Part shown: piece after piece, positions 1 to 7,355 of the stretch
Position numbering within the stretch: position 1 is the first letter of the stretch
Layout of the letters: every line of letters begins with the position of its first letter
DNA from: JBBEBE01 sp040882505
Lineage (GTDB): Bacteria; Bacteroidota; Rhodothermia; Balneolales; Balneolaceae
DNA length: 64,000 nt
Assembly: GCA_040882505.1 (NCBI GenBank)
Contig: JBBEBE010000002.1
Coordinates: 1 to 64,000 of the forward strand
Direction: 5' to 3'
The notes under the pieces: model-generated
The model's database searches: none
Seen by the model: the letters and a program-made list of their open reading frames with translations, nothing else
Told to the model about the DNA's origin: nothing
Made by a program: the position numbers and the translations under genes

Positions 1-95
1 TTCAGGATTCAGGATTCAGGATTCAGGATTCAGGATTCAGGATTCAGGATTCAGGGTTCAGGATTCAGGGTTCAGGACTCAGGACTCAGGACTCA
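1..95. repeat. 7-bp tandem repeat at the window edge
   Basis: The segment is built of a heptamer read as AGGATTC or its variants (AGGGTTC, AGGACTC), repeated about 13 times. It becomes less regular to the right and dissolves into unrelated sequence after position 95. The array probably continues to the left of the window. No coding potential is seen. Similar short-period arrays recur between genes elsewhere in this window. Confidence 0.9.
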
Positions 96-634
96 AAGCT
101 CAACAAAGCTTCCAATGTTCAACGCATTCGGGGTCGGCAAACACGTTTTTTCAACAAATGAAGGCTATTGACTTTAAATAGGTTGGGCATTTCTCCACCC
201 TCTTTCGGGTGAAAATAATCTGTGAGGACTATTCTCAACAGCTCTTCGCTGCTTCTCTTTGGTATAATTCTTGGGTACAACACTTCGGTGTATCGAATTG
301 GTACAACACGTCGGAATAAATCTATGAACCAACGCCTCAGTGCCATTCATCGCCCCATCTCCTCAATGCATCTCATCAATGCAACCCTATGATAGGAAGT
401 TGTTTGTGCCATTTCAATTAGGCTTGTTTTTCAAAAATTTTGATTCTGAACTGTAAGGGTTCGGCCCGACTGGACTCATATCTGTGAGAATCGATCGGGA
501 CGAAGAACAAAGAACGAATACGAAATACGCACGAAATAAATACGCGACAATCACCCGAATACAACACTCGAACTCAACACTCGAACTCAACACTCGGAAA
601 CTACATTCGAACACAAAAAATTGGCGAGGTACTT
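96..634. other. intergenic stretch without recognisable gene
   Basis: No convincing gene is seen here. Short reverse-strand open frames at about 119-346 and 414-614 lack recognisable domains and look like chance. A 13-bp unit (AACACTCGAACTC) is repeated about two and a half times at 563-597, just before the next gene. The stretch presumably holds the promoter of the gene starting at 635, but no clear promoter could be picked. Confidence 0.6.
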
Positions 635-1423
635 GTGGCTGGATACGATGAAATCATGTATGTGTTAAGTGATCATGCGGGGCGGATGGTGGCAAGTTAT
701 GATCATAATCCGGACGAGGTCAGCTCGGTGAATTTGATCTATCATGAAGTGGATTATATTCGTGAAAAAGAGCATGAGTTGAGAAAGGAGCAGGATTGGG
801 GGGATTTTCCTGAGCCGATCTATGGCAAGGTGGCGTTTGGAGTCGCTCTTTACGATTCGAGGCAATTGTTGAAACAACTCAAAGAGGAGATTACCTCCAT
901 TACAGGGACGGATGAGTGTATTCGGATTCGAGGGGGTACGCCATATTTGATTATTCGGCGAAAGGATGTCTCCATGAAGGATGCCGTTCTTCAGGCCATT
1001 GAAGAGATTTGCAGGATTTGTGTTGGATTCAGAGAGTTCCCGGTGACGTGTATTGAGCCGGGGGATGTCGTGAATCAAGCCGAAATTGCGCGTCGACTCA
1101 AACGGAGCAATGAGTCGATTCGACTCTACTCCATCAACGAGCGGGGTGGGGGCGATTTTCCTGAGCCGCTCAGCGGTCGCTCCAATCGTCCACTCGTCTG
1201 GAGTTGGGCAGAAGTCATCTGGTGGGCAACCCATCGAATCTACATCAACCATCCCCGGATTGTTGACAATTCGATGGATATCAAGGCGATCAACACCGCG
1301 CTATACATGAGAAGAGATGTTGGGAGCGGGATGCGGGAAACCATTCGACCGATGGTCAAAACGTTGGAGAGGCTGAAAGAAGAGTTGGGAGAGCTGAGGT
1401 ATCCCTATGCAAAATTGAAATGA
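635..1423 (+). CDS. helix-turn-helix domain protein of unknown function
   Basis: The 262-residue protein is not recognised as a whole. Around residues 148-190 it carries a segment reading NQAEIARRLKRSNESIRLYS, followed by a Gly-rich turn, DFPEPL and WSWAEVIWW. This arrangement is typical of a family of DNA-binding proteins in which a helix-turn-helix is followed by a Pro/Trp-rich wing. The N-terminal 130 residues have no motif I know; they contain a DFPEP stretch that also occurs in the HTH part. The start is a GTG with GAGG about six bases upstream. It lies just before a toxin-antitoxin pair, but a repeat-filled gap separates them, so co-transcription is unproven. It could be a regulator or an antitoxin-like protein. 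Confidence 0.6.
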   Translation: MAGYDEIMYVLSDHAGRMVASYDHNPDEVSSVNLIYHEVDYIREKEHELRKEQDWGDFPEPIYGKVAFGVALYDSRQLLKQLKEEITSITGTDECIRIRGGTPYLIIRRKDVSMKDAVLQAIEEICRICVGFREFPVTCIEPGDVVNQAEIARRLKRSNESIRLYSINERGGGDFPEPLSGRSNRPLVWSWAEVIWWATHRIYINHPRIVDNSMDIKAINTALYMRRDVGSGMRETIRPMVKTLERLKEELGELRYPYAKLK

Positions 1424-1452
1424 AGTTGAAGAATGTTCGATCGGCGGCCAAA

Positions 1453-1513
1453 GGTCAACGGTCGGTCATCGATGGTCGATGGTCAATGGTCAACGGTCGG
1501 TCATCGATGGTCG
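1453..1513. repeat. 26-bp direct repeat, two copies
   Basis: A 26-bp unit starting GGTCAACGGTCGGTCATCG occurs at 1453-1478 and again at 1488-1513, with a partly repeated spacer (GATGGTC-type heptamers) between. It sits between the HTH gene and the toxin gene. The forward frame stays open through it, which artificially extends the toxin frame upstream. It belongs to the short-period intergenic repeats common in this window. Confidence 0.8.
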
Positions 1514-1580
1514 GAAGCAGATCGGCAGTCGGAATTCAACACGTGGCAGTCGACACGGTAAACAACGAAACCGGAGAGAT

Positions 1581-1925
1581 ATGGAAATATTGGAGACGGA
1601 GACGTTTCGGCAGGCGAAGAAGCGACTGTTGAGTAAACGAGAGTATCAATTCATTCAACGACAGATTCTGAGTCCGACGCGATTGGTGCCCTCAATTCGG
1701 CAAAGTGGCGGGATTCGGAAACTGGTGTGGGTTGGCACGATCAAGGGGAGGCGGCGGAAAATGCAGATCCTCTACTACTATCGAACGTTCAGCAATTCGG
1801 ACCATGGTGTGGTGGAGCAGATTACATTGTTGCACATTTGTCAACTTCGTGGTTCGCGAGGGTTGTCACTGGATCAGGTTCGGCGCCTTCGTTCGGCTGT
1901 ACGGGATGAGCGAAGGAAATCATGA
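1581..1925 (+). CDS. RelE/HigB-like toxin of a type II toxin-antitoxin pair
   Basis: The 114-residue product has the RelE/ParE-superfamily layout: an early TFRQAKKRLLSKREYQFIQ helix pair, then a P-T-R-L-V-P-S-I-R-Q-S-G-G-I-R-K-L-V-W strand, a basic GRRRKMQILYYYR core and a C-terminal helix. Members of this family usually cleave mRNA on the ribosome. The frame is open further upstream through repeat DNA, but the ATG at 1581 is preceded by GGAGAG at proper spacing, so I chose it. Its last four bases ATGA overlap the start of the antitoxin gene, the usual coupled toxin-first (higBA-like) order. Activity cannot be judged from sequence. Confidence 0.75.
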   Translation: MEILETETFRQAKKRLLSKREYQFIQRQILSPTRLVPSIRQSGGIRKLVWVGTIKGRRRKMQILYYYRTFSNSDHGVVEQITLLHICQLRGSRGLSLDQVRRLRSAVRDERRKS

Positions 1926-2239
1926 AAGAACGAGGAAGAGGTCGCAATATGGCAGATGCAGAATTTCAGGATGTGCTGGAGAGTATTCGGGAGGCTGGGC
2001 AGATTTGGCGCGGTGAACGGGAGGCGGCGAATCAGCTGGTTCTTGCCGAGCCGGATGTGGTTTCGATTCGGCAAACGTACGAAATGACACAGATGGAGTT
2101 CTCTACGCTGTTGGGAGTGAATGTCGGCACGTTGAGGAACTGGGAGCAGAGGAGGAGGGTGCCGCAGGGTCCGGTCCGGGTTCTGCTTCGTATTGCCGAG
2201 GAGCATCCGCGAATCATGATGAAAACGCTCGGCCGGTAG
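1922..2239 (+). CDS. HigA-like antitoxin with XRE-type helix-turn-helix
   Basis: The 105-residue protein contains a helix-turn-helix at about residues 50-85 (IRQTYEMTQMEFSTLLGVN, then TLRNWEQRRRVPQGPVRVLL), the signature of short HigA/XRE-type antitoxins that pair with RelE-like toxins. The ATG overlaps the toxin stop by four bases (ATGA), so the two are translationally coupled. By analogy it would neutralise the toxin and repress its own promoter. A second in-frame ATG eight codons downstream (MADAEFQD) is an alternative start. Confidence 0.8.
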   Translation: MKERGRGRNMADAEFQDVLESIREAGQIWRGEREAANQLVLAEPDVVSIRQTYEMTQMEFSTLLGVNVGTLRNWEQRRRVPQGPVRVLLRIAEEHPRIMMKTLGR

Positions 2240-2349
2240 TCGGAACTCTTGCGGGCCGTCCATTTTCGCAATTGCAACCCGGGCTCGGTCAACAGGATTC
2301 GGTCAAAATTCAACAATCGTAGCGGACGCCCGGCTGATGGGAAAACGAG

Positions 2350-2856
2350 CTATTTCTTTGGCTTGTCTTTGATTTTGTTGTTCGACTCTTTGCGTTTTTC
2401 GCACGCCTTTTTGTCTTTGCACTCGCCGAAGAGATGAAGGGAGTGACCCGTGATTTTGAAATCGTGAATCTCCTCCATCATCTTCTGAATTTCCAGGATT
2501 CGTGGGTCGCAAAATTCGATGACCTCTCCACACTCCCGGCAGATCATGTGGTCGTGCTGCTGATAGGCGTAGGCCCGCTCGTAGAAGTACTGATTCTTGC
2601 CGAACTGTTGGCGCAGTACGAGTCCGCACTCGACGAGCAGATCAAGGGTGTTGTAGACGGTTGCACGGGAGACGCGTGTTCCGGCACTTTTCATGTGGAA
2701 GTAGATATCGTCCGCGTCAAAATGTCCGTCGGATTGGTAAATCTCTTCCAGGACCATGAACCGTTCAGGCGTTTGCCGTTGGCTCTGCTCTTTCAAGTAG
2801 GTACGGAAGATCTCCTTGACCAGTGAAATCGTCTCTTCTTGTGCCGGATGTGCCAT
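2350..2856 (-). CDS. Fur-family metal-responsive transcriptional regulator
   Basis: The 168-residue protein matches the Fur/PerR/Zur family in length and order. A winged-helix N-terminal part contains QRQTPERFMVLEEIY and the recognition helix RVSRATVYNTLDLLVECGLV. A metal-binding dimerisation part contains QHDHMICRECGEVIEFC (regulatory His residues plus the first Cys pair) and GECKDKKAC (second Cys pair, structural zinc). The C-terminus is a short Lys-rich tail. Sequence alone does not decide between Fur, PerR and Zur function. The neighbouring membrane-protein gene lies just upstream on the same strand, with its stop five bases before this start, so the two are probably one operon. Confidence 0.9.
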   Translation of the reverse strand: MAHPAQEETISLVKEIFRTYLKEQSQRQTPERFMVLEEIYQSDGHFDADDIYFHMKSAGTRVSRATVYNTLDLLVECGLVLRQQFGKNQYFYERAYAYQQHDHMICRECGEVIEFCDPRILEIQKMMEEIHDFKITGHSLHLFGECKDKKACEKRKESNNKIKDKPKK

Positions 2857-2861
2857 GGTTT

Positions 2862-3281
2862 TTAGTTTTGAGCGTTTCCGCCACCCTCTTCGCTTGCCGG
2901 AGATTGTTCCGACTCTTGACTCATTCGGGCTGCCCGGAATGATTTGATCCCGAGGATCAGGAAAAAGATACAGAGCAGGGCCATCAGTGATTGTGAAAAA
3001 GCGGCAGCCGGTCGTTCAATCGGGGTTCCACCGAGAGCGCCGAATACGGACGTGAGTCCACCAAAGGAGCCGGCCAATCCCAACAGGGCGAGAAGCAGGG
3101 CTGCATGCATGGCGTGCTTGCGCATCGACTCGTTCTTCGCTCCCAACATGCCGAGGCCGTAAAAGACCACGCCGAAAAAGGAGGGGATCAACGCCGTGAT
3201 GCTCACGGCCGAGGTGGCGATATAGGAGATCACTCCAAGGAGGATCAGGACAAGTCCGATGGTTTTGGTGATTTTGGGCAT
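2862..3281 (-). CDS. small four-helix membrane protein, unknown function
   Basis: The 139-residue product has four hydrophobic segments (about residues 6-24, 28-46, 60-80 and 96-113) and a polar, acidic C-terminal tail. No enzyme motif is seen and I do not recognise the family beyond a generic small integral membrane protein. It is read before the Fur-family gene, with only five bases between them, so the two are likely co-transcribed. A link to metal homeostasis would be a guess from position only. Confidence 0.7.
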   Translation of the reverse strand: MPKITKTIGLVLILLGVISYIATSAVSITALIPSFFGVVFYGLGMLGAKNESMRKHAMHAALLLALLGLAGSFGGLTSVFGALGGTPIERPAAAFSQSLMALLCIFFLILGIKSFRAARMSQESEQSPASEEGGGNAQN

Positions 3282-3445
3282 GGGTGGTACCGCGTCAGAT
3301 TATGATTGTTGTGGTCTTGCGAGCTCAATGCTCGATGGAAAAAGCGTCCGTAGAGTACATCCGGCCATTGAAAAATATCAACCCGGTTGGAAAACCCCGT
3401 CCGTTGAGAAATCTCAACCCGGGAGGAACTCAACCCGGAACAGTC

Positions 3446-4633
3446 TCAACCCGGAATGGTTCGTTTCATGCGTTGAAGCACCCGTTCGAGTGCATCGACA
3501 AACGATTTGGCATCGTCCAGCCGGTTTATCCGCCCCAGGCTGACCCGCATGCTGGCATTGGCCTCGTGCGGTTCCAATCCGATCGTCGTGAGTACGTGAG
3601 ACGGTTCAACAGCTCCAGACGTACAAGCCGATCCGTTTGACAGGCATATGCCTTCAATATCGAGATTCAGTAGCAACATTTCACCATCGATCGGATCCTC
3701 ACTGCTGCAGGCCACCCGAAGGTTCAGGATGTGGGGCAACCCGCCTTCTGCGGGGCTGTTCAGGCGAACCATGGATCCGAAACGCGTCCGGATTCCATCC
3801 AGAATCGCTTCGCGAATTGCAACGATGTGCGCGCGATCGTTCTCCTGCCGATCCGTGGCCAATTCGAGGGCGCGTTGCAGCCCAACAACCCCGGGCACAT
3901 TCACGGTTCCACCCCGTCGGTTACGCTCCTGAGACCCTCCTTTCATCCACGGCTCCCAGTCTGCGTCCTTGTGGACAATGAGAGCTCCTACTCCTTTGGG
4001 TCCGTATAGTTTATGCGCACTCAAGCTCATCAGATCGGGTCGAACCGCGTCGTCCCACGAGCCGATGTCCAGTTTCCCGGCACTCTGCACGGCGTCGCAG
4101 TGGATCGGCACGTCTGCCTCGCGACAGATTCGCGTGATCTCCTCGATCGGGTTCACGCTACCCAGCTCGTTGTTTACATGCATCAACGAGACAAACCCGG
4201 TCTCCTCCCGAATGGCATCTCGCACCTGATCGGCCCGGATGACCCCGTCGGAGTCAGGTGTGAGCCAGCTTACCGTCCACCCCTGGCTTTCCAGAAAGGC
4301 GATCGGCTGCAGAACCGCATTGTGTTCGGCCCGAGAGGTGATGATGTGGGTCTTTCCACGTTTACGGGCGTGGAAAGCGAGCCCCTGAATGGCGGCGTTG
4401 TTGCCCTCCGTGCCTCCGCTCGTGAAGACCACCTCCGGAAGGGTGACGCCGAGCCGTTCGGCCACGGATTGGCGCGCGTCTTCCAAGGCTACGCGCGCGC
4501 GCGTCCCGTACTGATGAATCGAGCTCGAGTTGCCGAACTGGTCCTTCAGCCAGGGGAGCATCGCTTCGAACACTTCCGGATCGACCGGAGTGGTCGCAGC
4601 GTAATCAAGATATATGGCAGAGGTTGTGGTCAA
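3446..4633 (-). CDS. cysteine desulfurase (NifS/IscS class)
   Basis: The 395-residue PLP enzyme removes sulfur from cysteine to give alanine and a protein persulfide that feeds iron-sulfur cluster and thiocofactor synthesis. The N-terminus YLDYAATTPVDPEV is typical. His104 (RAEHNAV), Asp180 (HCDAVQS) and Lys208 in SLSAHKLYGPKG match the cofactor pocket, Lys208 being the Schiff-base lysine. Cys337 in SNGSACTSG is the catalytic cysteine, placed as in group I enzymes. The length is normal for the family. No iscU or other cluster gene lies beside it, and repeat-rich gaps flank it on both sides, so it is probably transcribed alone. The gene symbol is left open because NifS, IscS and housekeeping variants cannot be told apart. 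Confidence 0.93.
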   Translation of the reverse strand: MTTTSAIYLDYAATTPVDPEVFEAMLPWLKDQFGNSSSIHQYGTRARVALEDARQSVAERLGVTLPEVVFTSGGTEGNNAAIQGLAFHARKRGKTHIITSRAEHNAVLQPIAFLESQGWTVSWLTPDSDGVIRADQVRDAIREETGFVSLMHVNNELGSVNPIEEITRICREADVPIHCDAVQSAGKLDIGSWDDAVRPDLMSLSAHKLYGPKGVGALIVHKDADWEPWMKGGSQERNRRGGTVNVPGVVGLQRALELATDRQENDRAHIVAIREAILDGIRTRFGSMVRLNSPAEGGLPHILNLRVACSSEDPIDGEMLLLNLDIEGICLSNGSACTSGAVEPSHVLTTIGLEPHEANASMRVSLGRINRLDDAKSFVDALERVLQRMKRTIPG

Positions 4634-4671
4634 AATTCTACTGTTTTGTTGTCGTCGTATGGTTTGTTGCC

Positions 4672-4775
4672 GAAGTTCAACGGCGTGTTGTTATTGTTCC
4701 ATTGCAAGTTGTTGAAGTTCAACGGCGTGTTGTTATTGTTCCATTGCAAGTTGTTGAAGTTCAACAGCGCGTTGC
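4672..4775. repeat. 42-bp tandem repeat between nifS-like gene and pgk
   Basis: A 42-bp unit beginning GAAGTTCAACGGCGTG occurs perfectly at 4672-4713 and 4714-4755, with a partial third copy from 4756. It lies upstream of the cysteine desulfurase gene and downstream of pgk. No gene is seen. It could vary in copy number between strains. Confidence 0.85.
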
Positions 4776-4819
4776 CAACATTCAACCGGTCTACAGGGGT
4801 TGACCCTGTTCAACAACCG

Positions 4820-6013
4820 TTACTTGTTGGTCAGAGACGCTACTCCGGGGAGCTCTTTGCCCTCCAGATACTCGAGGCTCGCACCGCCACCGGTCGAAAC
4901 GTGGGAAACCTTCTCTTCGAGTCCCGCCTTCTTGATCGCCGCGGCCGAGTCGCCTCCGCCGATGATGGTCGTTGCGCCGTCTGCCGTCGCGTCGGCCAGT
5001 GCCTGGGCGACTTCAAAGGTTCCGTTGGCAAAGTTGGAGAGTTCGAACACGCCCATCGGCCCGTTCCAGAGGACCGTTTTGGACGAGCGGATCTTCTCAC
5101 TATAGAGTTTGACGCTTTTCGGGCCGATGTCCAGGGCCAACCAGCCATCTTCAATCCCGTCCTCACCAACTGTTTTGCGTTCGGCATCATTGTCGAAGGC
5201 TTTGGCCACAATCGAGTCGACCGGAAGCAGCAGTTCCGTATTCGCATCAGCGGCCTTTTTCATCAGCTCGCCGGCCAGTTCCACCTTGTCCTCTTCGAGC
5301 AGGGATCCGCCGATCGGCAGTCCCTTCGCCTTGTAGAATGTGTAGGTCATCCCGCCGCCGATCAGAATCGCATCCACTTTCGGGATCAGGTTTTCGATAA
5401 CACCGATCTTGTCGGAGACTTTCGCTCCGCCCAGGATGGCTACGAAAGGCCGAACCGGATTGTTGACGCTCTCCTCGAGATACTCAATCTCCTTTTCGAG
5501 CAGAAATCCGCTCACGGCCGGTTGCAGGTAGCGGGTGACCCCGGCCACCGAAGCGTGGGCGCGGTGCGAACTGCCAAACGCGTCATTTACAAAAAGATCT
5601 CCGTGGGCTGCGAGCTGCTTGCTGAACCCCTCGTCGTTCTCTTTCTCTTCCTTGTGGAACCGGACATTCTCCAGAAGGACAATCTCGCCGGCTTTTGCAG
5701 CGTTGATCGCGTTTGTGGCTTTTTCACCAATGCAGTCGGCGGCGAAATGGACCTTCGCATCGATGAGTGTTGACAAATGGTTGGCCACGGGCTCCAGGCT
5801 GAACGCGGGATCGGCTTGCCCTTTCGGACGTCCGAGGTGGCTGGTCAGGACCACCTTCGCTCCCTTATCGATCAGATACTGGATGGACGGAAGCGCTTGG
5901 CGAATCCGGTTGTCGTCCCCGATGACACCATTTTTGAGCGGAACGTTGAAATCCACGCGCATGAGGACGGTTTTACCGGATGGGTCGATATCTCTGAGAG
6001 TCAGTTTGGCCAT
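4820..6013 (-). CDS. pgk: phosphoglycerate kinase
   Basis: The 397-residue glycolytic enzyme transfers a phosphate from 1,3-bisphosphoglycerate to ADP. Family landmarks appear in order: RVDFNVPLKNG near the N-terminus (substrate binding), TSHLGRPKG, VLLENVRFHKEE, ILGGAKVSDKIGVIENL, GGGMTYTFYKAKG, WNGPMGVFE, and the nucleotide-loop GGGDSAAAIKKAG near the end. The open frame runs 41 codons further upstream through low-complexity repeat DNA, but the conserved N-terminus MAKLTLRDID fixes the start at 6013. No Shine-Dalgarno sequence is obvious before it (AACAATT), a common situation in Bacteroidota. Confidence 0.97.
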   Translation of the reverse strand: MAKLTLRDIDPSGKTVLMRVDFNVPLKNGVIGDDNRIRQALPSIQYLIDKGAKVVLTSHLGRPKGQADPAFSLEPVANHLSTLIDAKVHFAADCIGEKATNAINAAKAGEIVLLENVRFHKEEKENDEGFSKQLAAHGDLFVNDAFGSSHRAHASVAGVTRYLQPAVSGFLLEKEIEYLEESVNNPVRPFVAILGGAKVSDKIGVIENLIPKVDAILIGGGMTYTFYKAKGLPIGGSLLEEDKVELAGELMKKAADANTELLLPVDSIVAKAFDNDAERKTVGEDGIEDGWLALDIGPKSVKLYSEKIRSSKTVLWNGPMGVFELSNFANGTFEVAQALADATADGATTIIGGGDSAAAIKKAGLEEKVSHVSTGGGASLEYLEGKELPGVASLTNK

Positions 6014-6109
6014 AATTGTTGAATTCTTTGTTCGGTGTTGCGTGTTGTGTGTTGAAAATCGGGTATCGGGTGTCGGGTGTTGAATTCTCCCCCAGCCCCA
6101 CATTTTTAA

Positions 6110-6168
6110 CCCAAAGGGGCGTTGATAAACCCCCAAGTCGATTGCGTGCTCTCAGGGGCATTTGTTGA
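6110..6168. repeat. left arm of a 59-bp inverted repeat
   Basis: This 59-bp segment is the reverse complement of 7113-7171 with four mismatches (55 of 59 match by hand alignment). The two arms enclose about 945 bp that contain only repeats and no gene. The arm lies about 100 bp upstream of the pgk start. Confidence 0.9.
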
Positions 6169-6206
6169 TTAATAGATTTTGAACGATGAATTCTGTTGAA
6201 TTCCGG

Positions 6207-6296
6207 CCAAGAACCCATTGAACGAAAGACCGCTTAAACCAAGAACCCATTGAACGAAAGACCGCTTAAACCAAGAACCGATTGAATCAAAAACCG
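6207..6296. repeat. 32-bp tandem repeat
   Basis: The unit CCAAGAACCCATTGAACGAA plus twelve more bases occurs at 6207-6238 and 6239-6270. A diverged third copy starts at 6271. No coding potential is seen. Confidence 0.85.
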
Positions 6297-6360
6297 ATTG
6301 AAACTCGACACCTGATGGACGATTAAAAAAGTCTGAAATTGTCCAACTGTTACATTTCAA

Positions 6361-6560
6361 TACCCTGCCAAATCGAACCAGATCGAGCGAAACCGAGCCG
6401 AATCAGAACAAACCTGACTGAATCGAAATGATTCAGATCGGATCGAACCGCACCAAATTGGACGAAATCCAACCGGATCAAACAAGATCAGGTCAAACCA
6501 AATCACTTCGGACCGGACTGAACCGGGCCGGGCTGATCCAGACTGAACCGAATTGACGAA
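6361..6560. repeat. degenerate ~10-bp periodic sequence
   Basis: About 200 bp consist of loosely repeated decamers of the type AACCGNNNCG or GATCNAACC. The reverse strand stays open for 82 codons and would give a monotonous Phe/Ser/Arg/Asp string, which reflects the periodic DNA and not a gene. I see no other signal. Confidence 0.55.
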
Positions 6561-6701
6561 CACATTTGCCGGGTGGACGTCCAATCCTGTGAATTCAGAT
6601 GTCATTCAGAACAATCGAGCCTTGTTCAAGCCTCGATCGATTGGGTTTGAGTGGATTCTCGCAACTTATCCATTCGATCTGTGAAAGATACGAATCTTCT
6701 T

Positions 6702-6920
6702 CGGGAGTCTTAAACACGGGATCCATCTAGCAGATACAGCCACGCAGAGGAATCTTGGGTACAGAAGTCTAAACAGTGGATCAAATGTAGCATGTACAGC
6801 TTATTTAGAAGTCTAAAACAGTGGATCCATGTAGCAGGTGGTGACTCAAAGAAGAGTTTTTGGTACAGAAGTCTACAAAAGTCTACAGAAGTCTAAAGCA
6901 GTGGTTCAATGCAACAGGTT
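6702..6920. repeat. imperfect long direct repeats around AGAAGTCTAAA
   Basis: A motif reading AGAAGTCTAAA(A)CAGTGG, followed by ATC(C)AATGTAGCAGGT-like sequence, recurs about four times (near 6702, 6762, 6808 and 6886) with variable spacers. The units are diverged copies of one sequence. No gene is supported. Confidence 0.65.
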
Positions 6921-6967
6921 TGGGCTCTTGCTGGGGGATTCGATTGTCATGTTCGATACCCAGCCTC

Positions 6968-7059
6968 AAATCAACGAAAGCAGAGGCCGTAAATCAACGA
7001 AAGCAGAGGCCGTAAATCAACGAAAGCAGAGGCCGTAAATCAACGAAAGCAGAGGCCGT
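6968..7059. repeat. 23-bp perfect tandem repeat, four copies
   Basis: The unit AAATCAACGAAAGCAGAGGC plus CGT is repeated four times head to tail with no interruption. There are no spacers, so this is a minisatellite and not a CRISPR array. Confidence 0.93.
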
Positions 7060-7112
7060 TCTTTCAGAATTGGACGTTTTTCAACGGTTGGGCGGTTCGG
7101 AAAATCTATCAT

Positions 7113-7171
7113 TCAACAAATGCCCCTGAGAGTACGCAATCGACTTGGGGGTTTGTCAATGCCCGTTTGGG
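7113..7171. repeat. right arm of the 59-bp inverted repeat
   Basis: This is the reverse complement of 6110-6168 with four mismatches. It lies about 185 bp before the 3' end of the YaiO-type gene. Confidence 0.9.
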
Positions 7172-7215
7172 AGAAGATTTTGTGTCTTGGTAAAACATCC
7201 ACAAGAACGCCGAAA

Positions 7216-7284
7216 TTCAACTACCGAATGAGATTTCAACTGCCGAATGAGGTTTCAACTGCCGAATGAGGTTTCAACTGCCGA
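7216..7284. repeat. 19-bp tandem repeat, about 3.5 copies
   Basis: The unit TTCAACTGCCGAATGAGGT is repeated at 7216, 7235 and 7254, with a partial copy at 7273. The first copy carries two changes. It ends about 70 bp downstream of the stop of the reverse-strand YaiO-type gene. Confidence 0.85.
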
Positions 7285-7355
7285 ACCGGTTCAGCCCAAG
7301 CCCCCGATGCAGACTCATCGCAGTCCAAGCCCAGCAGAACCAGCCCCCAGAGCTT

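Noticed and set aside
119..614. Two short reverse-strand open frames (119-346 and 414-614)
   Set aside because: No domain, no neighbour on that strand, and residue composition like chance frames in repeat-rich DNA.
4013..5773. A 586-codon forward frame opposite the cysteine desulfurase and pgk genes
   Set aside because: It crosses two real antisense genes and translates the 42-bp repeat; not a gene.
6968..7059. Possible CRISPR-like array
   Set aside because: The four 23-bp units are directly adjacent without spacers, and no cas gene is in the window.
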